A stretch of DNA of 64,000 nucleotides from AA29 sp041481445 (GTDB lineage: Bacteria; Acidobacteriota; Vicinamibacteria; Fen-336). The stretch covers positions 1-64,000 of the forward strand of contig JBGPBV010000010.1 in assembly GCA_041481445.1 (NCBI GenBank), given 5' to 3'. A program made the position numbers and the translations under genes. Below, piece by piece: positions 43,257 through 50,969 of the stretch. The notes beneath the pieces are model-generated. The model was not told where the DNA came from. It was given only the letters and a program-made list of their open reading frames with translations, and searched no databases. Each line of letters starts with the position of its first letter. Within the stretch, counting starts at the first letter, position 1.

Positions 43257-43263
43257 GGGCAGG

Positions 43264-44382
43264 ATGAGCAAGGACCCCACCTTCCGCGTGCTGGGCCAGG
43301 CGCCTACGCGCTCCGAGCGTTACGAGGACTATCGCCGTGAATGGGACCGCCGGGAGGCGGAGATGGACGCCTCCGACCACCCCGTCCACGTCGACGTCGA
43401 GACGGTGGCGGTCTGCGACCTGCGCTGCGGCAGCTCGGAGGAGGACCCGCAGGGGTTCTGCCAGATCTGGACCCACGAGCACATCCGCACCCAGGGCTTC
43501 GACGAGCACACCTATCAGCGCGGCTACATGGACCCCGTCCTCTATGGCCGGCTGGTCCAGCAGTGCGCGGACATGGGGGTGAGCTCGATCAAGCTCAACT
43601 ACCGTGGCGAGCCGTCACTGCACCCGCGGATCGTGTCGTTCGTGCGCGAGGCGTCGTCCCTGGGCTTCCCCGACATCATGATGAACACCAACGGCAACGG
43701 GGGCGCGCGCAAGAACCCCCAGCTCTTCGCCCACCTCGTGGAGGCCGGCATCACCGACCTCATGTTCTCCGTCGACGGCTGCGACCCCGAGATGTACCTC
43801 AAGCAGCGCGTGGGAGGGAGCTGGGAGATCCTGCTCAACTCCGTCCGCTCGGCGGTGCAGGCGCGCGCGCAGGGCAAGGGCGCCCCGGACTGCCGCATCC
43901 GCGCCTCCGTGGTGCGCACCCACATCAACGCGGAGGCGGTGGACAGCGGCCGCATGGAGGAGTTCTGGCGCGGGAAGATGGGCGTGGACTGGATGTCGGT
44001 CAGCGAATGCTATTTCCCGGCCGGGACCCAGCATCACTGGAAGGCCGCCCACTGGCGGCAGATGAACGCGGACGAGTTCCAGTGCTCGGACCCGTTCCGG
44101 CGCATGGTCGTGACCTGGGACGGCCGGCACACCATGCCCTGCTGCCAGGGCTTCACCCTCGAGATCGACGGCGGCCCCGTCGTGCGCGTGCCGAGCTACC
44201 CGCTCATGAAGACCCTCGAGGAGGCCTGGGCCAGCCCCAACTTCGAGCGGCTCCGCCAGGCGCACCGGGCGCGCACCTGGTCCGACCCGTTCGCGGGGGA
44301 GGCCATCTGCCGCTCCTGCGCCGTGACCAAGGTCCCGACCCGCCTGGCCACCCCGCAGCGCGTCGCCCGGCGCGTCAAGTAG
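43264..44382 (+). CDS. Radical SAM/SPASM protein with a variant cluster motif
   Basis: A 372-residue enzyme. The expected Fe-S site follows VETVAVCDLRC, but the spacing is Cys51-x3-Cys55-x10-Cys66 instead of CX3CX2C. The barrel continues with SSIKLNYRGEPSLHP, MMNTNGNGG and MFSVDGCDPEMY. The C-terminal SPASM-like part has QCSDPFRRMVVTWDGR, CCQGF and ICRSCAV, able to hold auxiliary clusters. Members modify peptides, sugars or nucleoside-derived substrates. It is three bases upstream of folE and probably co-transcribed, which could point to a GTP- or pterin-derived pathway, but this is inference. Confidence 0.82.
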   Translation: MSKDPTFRVLGQAPTRSERYEDYRREWDRREAEMDASDHPVHVDVETVAVCDLRCGSSEEDPQGFCQIWTHEHIRTQGFDEHTYQRGYMDPVLYGRLVQQCADMGVSSIKLNYRGEPSLHPRIVSFVREASSLGFPDIMMNTNGNGGARKNPQLFAHLVEAGITDLMFSVDGCDPEMYLKQRVGGSWEILLNSVRSAVQARAQGKGAPDCRIRASVVRTHINAEAVDSGRMEEFWRGKMGVDWMSVSECYFPAGTQHHWKAAHWRQMNADEFQCSDPFRRMVVTWDGRHTMPCCQGFTLEIDGGPVVRVPSYPLMKTLEEAWASPNFERLRQAHRARTWSDPFAGEAICRSCAVTKVPTRLATPQRVARRVK

Positions 44383-44385
44383 CGG

Positions 44386-44973
44386 ATGGCGCACGATCCC
44401 AAGGGCGGTGACGTCGCTCCCTTCGTGCGCGGGATCCTGGCCGGCATCGGCGAGGACCCCGACCGCGAGGGGCTCCTGCAGACGCCCGAGCGCGTGGAGA
44501 AGGCGCTGCGCTTCCTGACCCGCGGCTACCAGCAGGACCCCGAGCAGGTCCTGAACCAGGCCCTCTTCACCGTCAGCTACGACGAGATGGTGGTGGTGAA
44601 GGACATCGAGCTCTACTCCCTGTGCGAGCACCACCTCCTCCCGTTCACGGGCAAGGCCCACGTGGCCTACCTGCCCAACGGCAAGGTGGTCGGCCTGTCC
44701 AAGATCCCGCGCCTGGTCGACCTCTACGCGCGGCGGCTGCAGGTGCAGGAGCGGCTCACCGTCCAGGTCGCGGAGGCCATCCAGGCCGCGGTCAACCCGC
44801 GCGGGGTGGGCGTCATCATCGAGGCCGTCCACTTCTGCATGATGATGCGCGGGGTCGAGAAGCAGAACTCCGTGGCCGTGACCTCGTGCATGCTGGGCGC
44901 GTTCCGCGAGCAGGCCCAGACGCGCGACGAGTTCCTGTCCTTCATACACACCCGGCCGTCGGGGATGCGGTAG
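44386..44973 (+). CDS. folE: GTP cyclohydrolase I
   Basis: A 195-residue enzyme that opens GTP to dihydroneopterin triphosphate, the entry to folate, pterin or deazaguanine synthesis. Family marks: zinc Cys and His in SLCEHHLLPF, FTGKAHVAYLP, GLSKIPRLVDLYARRLQVQERLT split over two short segments, and MMMRGVEKQNS with the third zinc Cys region close by (FCMMMRG). Length is normal. Starts three bases after the radical SAM stop. Confidence 0.96.
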   Translation: MAHDPKGGDVAPFVRGILAGIGEDPDREGLLQTPERVEKALRFLTRGYQQDPEQVLNQALFTVSYDEMVVVKDIELYSLCEHHLLPFTGKAHVAYLPNGKVVGLSKIPRLVDLYARRLQVQERLTVQVAEAIQAAVNPRGVGVIIEAVHFCMMMRGVEKQNSVAVTSCMLGAFREQAQTRDEFLSFIHTRPSGMR

Positions 44974-44986
44974 CGCCGGGCTCGCC

Positions 44987-45661
44987 TCAGCCCTTCCCCA
45001 CTCGCACCGCGATCTCGCGACGGACCGGCTCCGGAAGGAGAGGCGCGATCCGGCCCCAGTCCGCGGCCAGGTCCTCGACGGTGTCCACGTCGCCGAGGGT
45101 GCGCAGGACGCGCACGCTCCGGCCCAGGTGTGCGGCACGCTCGAGGGTGGCCGCGAGCACGCCCGGCGTGCTCCACGGCACCGCGCGGAACAGCTCGGGC
45201 GCGGGCGCCTTCAGGGCGAGCAGGTAGTACCCGCCGTCGGTGGCGGGCCCGACCACGACGTCGTGCTCGTCGAGGCCCTCGAGCGCCTCCCGTACGTCCT
45301 CGCGCCCGAGGCCGGGGACGTCGGTGCCGACGATCACGACCCGGCGGGCGCCGGTGCCGAAGGCCTCGTCGAACGCGGCCGCCATCCGCGCCCCCAGGTC
45401 CCCCTCCGCTTGCGCCCGCAGCGCGGTCCCCGGGAGCCACCGCGCCACCTCCGCCCGCGCCGCCGCGGGCGTGAAGAAGACAACCCGCTCGTACTCGTCG
45501 CCCGAGGGAGCCGTGCGGCGGAGGGCGTGCTCGGCCAGGACCCGGGAGACCGTGGCCGCCGCCTCGGCGCCAATGCCCCTGGCCAGTCGCGACTTCACCG
45601 CCCCCGGCCGAGGCTCCTTCACGAAGACGAGGAGCCTGTCCGGCCCCATCTGCCCCGTCAT
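44987..45661 (-). CDS. TIGR04282/DUF2064-type nucleotidyl- or glycosyltransferase-like protein
   Basis: A 224-residue GT-A-like protein. LLVFVKEPRPGAVKSRLA at the N-terminus and VVIVGTDVPGLGREDV followed by VVVGPATDGGYYLLAL are the conserved blocks of the TIGR04282 family (annotated as arsenosugar-type glycosyltransferase). It probably uses a nucleotide sugar; its substrate is unknown. No arsenic gene is nearby. ATG at 45661 or, five codons later, at 45649. Convergent with folE. A TAGGAT hexamer lies six bases before the ATG. Confidence 0.85.
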   Translation of the reverse strand: MTGQMGPDRLLVFVKEPRPGAVKSRLARGIGAEAAATVSRVLAEHALRRTAPSGDEYERVVFFTPAAARAEVARWLPGTALRAQAEGDLGARMAAAFDEAFGTGARRVVIVGTDVPGLGREDVREALEGLDEHDVVVGPATDGGYYLLALKAPAPELFRAVPWSTPGVLAATLERAAHLGRSVRVLRTLGDVDTVEDLAADWGRIAPLLPEPVRREIAVRVGKG

Positions 45662-45667
45662 TTCCGG

Positions 45668-45673
45668 ATCCTA
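45668..45673 (-). promoter_or_regulatory. Candidate -10 box of the TIGR04282 gene
   Basis: TAGGAT on the minus strand, six bases before the ATG at 45661, with no Shine-Dalgarno. Confidence 0.3.
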
Positions 45674-45700
45674 GATCGGAACCGTCCGCGCGGGCGCCGC

Positions 45701-45709
45701 TGCTAGAAT
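45701..45709 (+). promoter_or_regulatory. Extended -10 promoter of the porin-like gene
   Basis: TGCTAGAAT, an extended -10, 36 bases before the ATG at 45746. A GAGGTG Shine-Dalgarno lies just ahead of that ATG, so this gene has a normal leader. Confidence 0.5.
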
Positions 45710-45745
45710 CGCCGCGCCTCCGCGGGCGGGGGCACGTGAGGTGAC

Positions 45746-46888
45746 ATGCCGCGCTCCTTGACCCTAACGCTGCCGCTCGCCGCCGCCGCGCTGGCCACGC
45801 TCGTCGGGGCCGCGCGCACCGTCCAGGCCCAGGAGGCCCAGTCCGTCTACCAGAAGCAGAAGAAGGGCGCCTTCCACGTGGACGGGGTGACCCGCCAGGA
45901 GTGGACGGACGAGGTCACTTTCCTCGACACGAACCGGGCCACGATCCGGATGAAGCCGCGGGCCGAGGCCAACGCCAAGTGGTTCCAGATCGGCGTGGGG
46001 GGCGACTTCATCTACAGCAACGACCACAACCTCGACCCACCCGAGGGCACGACCACCCTGCCCCTGCTGCGCGACAACTACGTCTCGAGCGACGCGCGGC
46101 TGGACCTGGCCTGGGTCCGCCTGAGCCCCAAGTTCGTCAGCGTAGAGGGCGGGCGCTTCGCCATGCCCGTGCGCTTCACGGAGATGATCTGGGACCGGGA
46201 CCTGCGCCCCCAGGGGGCGTCGGCGAGCTTCGAGCTCGGAGGGGAGGGATCGTCGACGCGGTTCGCCGTCACCGGCGTGTGGGCGCGCGGCAGCCACATC
46301 CTCCCCCAGGAGGGCGCCTTCCAGTTCTCCGACCGCGACACGGTGTGGATCGGCTCCGCCACCGTGAGCTTCTCCGCGGGGGCCCAGGACCGGGTCGAGC
46401 TGATCGGCTCGTACCTCAAGTTCGACGACCTCCGCTTCGTGGACACGCGCCTGCGCCGGCAGAACACGCGCGTGGCGGGCGCGCTCATCAATCCCTACGA
46501 GGTCGTCGACCTCGTCGCGCGGTACCACGGCCAGGGGAAGGTGAACACGACGCTCCTGGCCGACTATTGCTGGAACACCGCGCTGTCCGAGAACAACCAC
46601 GGCCTCTGGCTCGCCCTGGTGCTCGGCTCGACGGTGACCGCGCGCGGCAGCCTCGAGTACACGTACGCGTCCCTAGACAAGGACGCCACCCTGGCCGCCT
46701 ACACCACCGACGACTTTATCTGGGGCACCGGTTGGACCGGCCATCGGGGCGACCTGGGCGTCCGCATGAGCGACCGGGCCTCCAGCCACGTCGTCGGCCA
46801 GTACCAGAAGTTCAAGGACAGCCCCGTCCTCGCCGACCGCGACAGGTGGGTGGGGCGGCTCCGGCTGGAGGTGCGGGTCAGCTACTGA
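45746..46888 (+). CDS. Outer-membrane beta-barrel (putative porin)
   Basis: A 380-residue exported protein. The signal peptide is residues 1-28 (cleavage after VQA). The rest is rich in alternating polar/hydrophobic strands with aromatic girdles, for example FQIGVGGDFIYSNDHN, VSVEGGRFAMPVRFTEMIWD and VELIGSYLKFDDLRF. It ends in LEVRVSY, with the terminal aromatic residue needed for BAM recognition. It probably forms a 16-stranded-type channel; specificity cannot be read. Its last seven bases overlap the convergent S74 gene. Confidence 0.8.
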   Translation: MPRSLTLTLPLAAAALATLVGAARTVQAQEAQSVYQKQKKGAFHVDGVTRQEWTDEVTFLDTNRATIRMKPRAEANAKWFQIGVGGDFIYSNDHNLDPPEGTTTLPLLRDNYVSSDARLDLAWVRLSPKFVSVEGGRFAMPVRFTEMIWDRDLRPQGASASFELGGEGSSTRFAVTGVWARGSHILPQEGAFQFSDRDTVWIGSATVSFSAGAQDRVELIGSYLKFDDLRFVDTRLRRQNTRVAGALINPYEVVDLVARYHGQGKVNTTLLADYCWNTALSENNHGLWLALVLGSTVTARGSLEYTYASLDKDATLAAYTTDDFIWGTGWTGHRGDLGVRMSDRASSHVVGQYQKFKDSPVLADRDRWVGRLRLEVRVSY

Positions 46889-49008
46889 GCCGCCGCCGGC
46901 ACCGTTCCGCGCAAGACCAGCCTGGTCAGGGCGTCGATCTGTTCCGCCTGCCGCCGGAGCTGCTCCTGTTGGGCCTCGATCTCCCGCCGTTGCTGGTCGA
47001 TCTGTCCCTGCTGCTCCTTCAAGGCGTTGATGAACACCACGCTCAGGTGGTCGTACTTCACCCCCTCCACCTCGCCCTTGTCGTTGCGCGTGATCAGTAG
47101 AGGCTCGACCTCGGCCACTTCCTCCGCGGCCAGGCCGACGTCCGCGGCGCCTCCCTCCTTCCATCGGAAGGCGATCGGCCGCAACCGGTCCACGAGGTCC
47201 ATCCCGCGGGCGAACGACGACAGGTCGGTCTTGTAGCGGAGACTGGAGGAGCAGGTCGAGAGCTGGAAGCGCAGGTTGTTCCGGCACAGCGGCGTGACCC
47301 CACCCGTCCCGAGCTGGCCCACGCTGATGGTGCCGGCGACGAGCAACGTCGTGCCCGGAACCTGCACCTCGTCCACGTCCCGTCCCAGGACCATGGTGTC
47401 GGAGGAGCGGACGACGGCGTCGGCGCCAATCGCGGTGGCGTGGTCGAGGCCGTCCCGGCTGACGTCCGCGTGCGCGCCCAGGAGGGTGACGCTGGCCCCG
47501 AGCACGTTCGCGAGGCCGGCGCTGCTGCCGACGAAGGTGTTGAGGCTCGCCGCCGAGGCGGAGTCGCCGGTCCCGGTGTTCTGGCCGGCGTGGTTGCCGA
47601 CGAACGTGTTCTCGTTCCCGGTCACGACGTTCTGGCCGGCCCCCTCGCCGAAGAACGAGTTCTGCGCCCCCGTCGTGTTGGCCGCGCCGGCTCCGACGCC
47701 CCCGAACAGGTTGCCGGTGCCCCCGTTGCTCAGCACCCGGCTGCCCGCCAGGTTGAACTGGGTGGCGGCGTCGAAGATGTTCGCGGACAGCGTCCCGCTC
47801 ACGACCAGGGCTCCGGGCACCCTCACCGTGTCCGCGGCCCGGCCCAGCACGATCGTGTTGTCCGTGTTGACCGTGGCCTCGGCGCCGATGGCGGCGGCGT
47901 GGTCGAGGTTGGCCGCGCCGGTGGTGTTGGAGCCGAGGAAGGTGTTGGAGTTGCCGGTGGTGACCGCCCTTCCCGAGAGGTACCCCACGAACGTGTTGAA
48001 CGTCCCGGTGGTGTTGCCGGTGAACGTGAAGAAGTCGAAGCCCGATCCGTCCCCCAGGAAGACGTTGAAGCTGCCCAGGGTGTTCCCGAACCCCGCGCTG
48101 CCTCCCATGAAGACGTTGGAGCGGCCGTCCGTGTTGTTGTAACCGGCGAAGTTGCCGACGACCGAGTTGCAGCAGCCGGTGGTGGTGCTGAATCCGGCGC
48201 TGAAGCCGAAGAAGGCGTTGTAGCGGGCGACGTTGAGCGGCCCGGTGTTCTTGCCGAAGAACGCGTTGCCGAAGCCTCCGCCGGCCGTGCCCGCGCCGAC
48301 ACCCGCGAAGACGTTGTCGATCCCGACGTCGCTCAAGACGCGCTCGCCCGCGATGTTGAACTGGCTCCCGGCGTCGAAGAGCGCGGCGATGCCGTTGCCG
48401 CTGATGTTGAAGCTCGCGCCGGCCTGCGCGCTCGTGCCGTTCTGGATGTAGAAGGCGCTGCCCGCGGGAACGCTGGCCACGGGTATCTCCCCGTCGATCT
48501 GGCTGCCCGCGATGGGGCCGACCACCTGCGAGCCTTGAACGCCCTGGATCTGGCTGCTCGTCACGCAGCTCACGCAGGCCACGGACAGACCGTCCGCGGA
48601 GGTCGAGGCACGACTGCGCACCGCGTAGGGCTCGGACGTCAGGGGCTGGCGGGGACCCAGCGTGGTGAAGGTCGTGTCGGTCGATCTCTTCACCGCGATC
48701 TCGAGGAACCGGTCCGGGCCGCCGAACGGGGCCAGGCCGAAATCGAGCTGGACCGTGAACAGGCCTCCGGACACCGGGACGGCGGTCCGGATCAGGGTGC
48801 CGCCCTGCTGGGTCCCGGTGCCGACCACGCCGGTGTCGAACAGCTTGAGCTGGAGGTCGTAGGTCCCGCTCGCCGGGCTGCCGCCGTTGGTCAGCCGCCC
48901 CTGGTAGGTGAAGGTCGTGGTCTGGGCCAGCGCGGCCGGCGCCGCGACGGAAAGGAACGCACCCAGGGCCGTGGCCCCGGCAAGGGCACTTGCGCGCGCA
49001 TGAGACAT
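46882..49008 (-). CDS. Secreted tail-fibre-like protein with peptidase S74 domain
   Basis: A 708-residue exported protein. Signal peptide 1-28 (MSHARASALAGATALGAFL). Residues about 30-130 are the FTYQGRLTNGG domain shared with the three propeller proteins. The middle holds many NTFVGxxAG / NVFLGxxSG type repeats as in S74 tail-fibre relatives. The C-terminal part (about 585-708) is an intramolecular chaperone domain: SSSLRYKTDLSSF with the Ser-Lys pair, LRPIAFRWKEGG, GLAAEEVAEVEPLL, VKYDHLSVVFINALKEQ and a coiled coil. S74 domains trimerise fibres and then cut themselves off. The ATG at 49008 gives the signal peptide. Confidence 0.85.
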   Translation of the reverse strand: MSHARASALAGATALGAFLSVAAPAALAQTTTFTYQGRLTNGGSPASGTYDLQLKLFDTGVVGTGTQQGGTLIRTAVPVSGGLFTVQLDFGLAPFGGPDRFLEIAVKRSTDTTFTTLGPRQPLTSEPYAVRSRASTSADGLSVACVSCVTSSQIQGVQGSQVVGPIAGSQIDGEIPVASVPAGSAFYIQNGTSAQAGASFNISGNGIAALFDAGSQFNIAGERVLSDVGIDNVFAGVGAGTAGGGFGNAFFGKNTGPLNVARYNAFFGFSAGFSTTTGCCNSVVGNFAGYNNTDGRSNVFMGGSAGFGNTLGSFNVFLGDGSGFDFFTFTGNTTGTFNTFVGYLSGRAVTTGNSNTFLGSNTTGAANLDHAAAIGAEATVNTDNTIVLGRAADTVRVPGALVVSGTLSANIFDAATQFNLAGSRVLSNGGTGNLFGGVGAGAANTTGAQNSFFGEGAGQNVVTGNENTFVGNHAGQNTGTGDSASAASLNTFVGSSAGLANVLGASVTLLGAHADVSRDGLDHATAIGADAVVRSSDTMVLGRDVDEVQVPGTTLLVAGTISVGQLGTGGVTPLCRNNLRFQLSTCSSSLRYKTDLSSFARGMDLVDRLRPIAFRWKEGGAADVGLAAEEVAEVEPLLITRNDKGEVEGVKYDHLSVVFINALKEQQGQIDQQRREIEAQQEQLRRQAEQIDALTRLVLRGTVPAAAQ

Positions 49009-49172
49009 GGAATGAGGACTCCCCGTAACGGCCGGTACATCAGCGCGTCGGCCGGACGTCACGATCGATCGTCGGGCCACGCAGGAGCGGCGGTTCGACC
49101 GGAGCGGAAGGTGGAGGAAGCCGCTCGATGGTAGGCGACCGCCACCCGGCGATCAAGGACCGTTCCGGCCGC

Positions 49173-50969
49173 TCACCGCGATCGCGCCACGAAGGCGCTG
49201 CATAAGAGGTTGCGGCAGTGGGCGACCTTGAGGTCGCCGTTCGTGACGTCGTAGTAGCTGATGAGGCCGAGGCCGTCCGCGCCGATGGCCAGGGCCGTGT
49301 ACTGGCCGATGTTGCCGGCGGAGTCGACGCGACTCAGGGTCGCGCTCGTGCAGGCCAGGTCGCGGCAATGCGCGACCTTGAGGTCCCCGTTGGTCTCGTC
49401 GTAGTAGCTGATGAGGCCGAGGCCGTCGGCGCCGATCCTCAGCGAGGTGTAGCGGCCGACGTTGCCGGTGCCGTCGAGGGTGTTGGCGGTGGCGCCGGTG
49501 CAGGCGGTGTTGGTGCAGTGGGCGACCTTCAGGTCGTCGTTGGTGGCGTCCCAGTAGCTGATGAGGCCCAGCCCATCCGCGCCGATGGCCATCGAGGCGT
49601 AGTAGCTGACGTCGGAAGGTCCGTCGACGGCGGTGGTGGAGGTGAGAGAGCTGCAATCGGTGGTGGCGCAGTGGGCCACCTTCAGGTCCCCGTTGGTGAG
49701 GTCACCGTAGGCGATGAGCCCGAGGCCGTCCGTGCCGATCGCGATGGTGGTGTCGTTCCCGACCGTCCCCGCGGAGTCGAGGGTCACGAGTTGGGCGGTG
49801 GTGCAGGTCGTGTCGTCGCAGTGGGCGACCTTCAGGTCCTGGTTGGTGAGGTCGTGGTAGCTCACGAGGCCGAGCCCATCGGTGCCGATCGTCACCGAGG
49901 CGTGGGCCCCCACCGCGCCCGCGCTGTCCAGCGTGGCCCGGTCCACGGCGGTGCAGGCGGTATTCGTGCAATGGGCGACCTTGAGGCTGCTGGCCCAGTA
50001 GCTGATGAGGCCGAAGCCGTCGGTGCCGATGGTGACCCAGGTGAACAGGCCGCCAGGCGTGTCGCGGACGCCGGAGGTGGCGGCGGTGCAGGCGAGGTTG
50101 GCGCAGTGGGCGACCTTGAGGGAGCCGTTCGTGCTGTCGTAGTAGGTGATCAGGCCGAGGCCGTCGTTGCCGATCGTCACCGAGCTGTAGACCCCGACGT
50201 TCCCGGCGCTGTCGAGGGTGGTCAAGGTCGCGCCCGGCGCCACCCCGCTGGCCGTGCACTCCACGGTGCCGTCCCCGTTGACCTGGCGGATGCTCGCTCC
50301 AGGTGCACAGGCGTTGATCCGGGCCTGGTAGGCGGTACCGTGGCCGTGGTCGCTCCGCGCCACCGTGGACGCGGAACCGGTCCCCGCGAAGCTCACCCCG
50401 ATCGGGCCGCTGAGCGTGATCGTGCCGCCGCTGAGCCCCGCCCCCGCGGTGACCGAGGTGACGGTGCCGCCGGAGTTGGCGTCGGCGTCCGCAGCGCAGG
50501 TGGGCGTCCCGTCGGGAGCCAGGGCGCGAAGGTACTGGCCGGGAAGACAGGTCGGCGGCACCGAGCGGCGCTGCAGGTCCGCGTCTCCGGTGGTGGCGCT
50601 GAAGAGGGCGCTGGGCACCACGGCCACCTCCTGGCGCGGGGAGAGGACTGCGAACGCGCCCGTGCCCGCCCCGGGGCGGACGGCAACCTCGAGGAACCGC
50701 GGGGAGCCGTCGAAGACGGCGCCGAAGTCGAGGGGCACCGCGAAGCGGCCCTCGGTGACGGCTACGTCCTCCTCGACGATGGCCGGGCCCACCTGGGAGC
50801 CGCCCGCGCTCGCCGTGTAGAGGATGAAGCGGAAGTCGTAGGTGCCGGTGGCACGGCCGCCGCCGTCGGTCAGCCGGCCCTGGTACGTGAAGGCCGTGCC
50901 CTGCGGGGCAGCCAGGCTGGCCGCGGGGGCGAGGAGCAGCAGGAGGCCGACGCCGGCGCCGATCCTCAT
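49173..50969 (-). CDS. Secreted seven-repeat HCX4C propeller-type protein (paralog 1)
   Basis: A 598-residue exported protein; signal peptide about 1-20. Residues 25-125: the FTYQGRLTDGG...LDFGAVFDG...RFLEVAVRPG domain. Residues 135-240: a tail-fibre-like segment with RRSVPPTCLPGQYLRALAPDG, GGTVTSVTAGAGLSGG and SDHGHG. Residues 251-598: seven repeats of about 50 residues, core IGTDGLGLISYYD followed by LKVAHC-x4-C. The seventh ends at the C-terminus, so a closed seven-bladed propeller with one disulfide per blade is likely. No enzyme motif is seen; binding to glycan or protein is the best guess. Last of three overlapping paralogs. Confidence 0.85.
   Translation of the reverse strand: MRIGAGVGLLLLLAPAASLAAPQGTAFTYQGRLTDGGGRATGTYDFRFILYTASAGGSQVGPAIVEEDVAVTEGRFAVPLDFGAVFDGSPRFLEVAVRPGAGTGAFAVLSPRQEVAVVPSALFSATTGDADLQRRSVPPTCLPGQYLRALAPDGTPTCAADADANSGGTVTSVTAGAGLSGGTITLSGPIGVSFAGTGSASTVARSDHGHGTAYQARINACAPGASIRQVNGDGTVECTASGVAPGATLTTLDSAGNVGVYSSVTIGNDGLGLITYYDSTNGSLKVAHCANLACTAATSGVRDTPGGLFTWVTIGTDGFGLISYWASSLKVAHCTNTACTAVDRATLDSAGAVGAHASVTIGTDGLGLVSYHDLTNQDLKVAHCDDTTCTTAQLVTLDSAGTVGNDTTIAIGTDGLGLIAYGDLTNGDLKVAHCATTDCSSLTSTTAVDGPSDVSYYASMAIGADGLGLISYWDATNDDLKVAHCTNTACTGATANTLDGTGNVGRYTSLRIGADGLGLISYYDETNGDLKVAHCRDLACTSATLSRVDSAGNIGQYTALAIGADGLGLISYYDVTNGDLKVAHCRNLLCSAFVARSR
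49176..50219 (-). repeat. Seven tandem ~150-base coding repeats (paralog 1)
   Basis: Region coding residues 251-598. Each unit contains a strongly conserved DNA core around the LKVAHC codons (for example GTGGGCGACCTTGAGGT in the plus strand). Divergence between units is moderate. Confidence 0.75.

Noticed and set aside
44987..45661. Arsenosugar biosynthesis cluster with the radical SAM gene
   Set aside because: The radical SAM protein does not look like ArsS, and no ars gene is present. The TIGR04282 family name alone is not enough.
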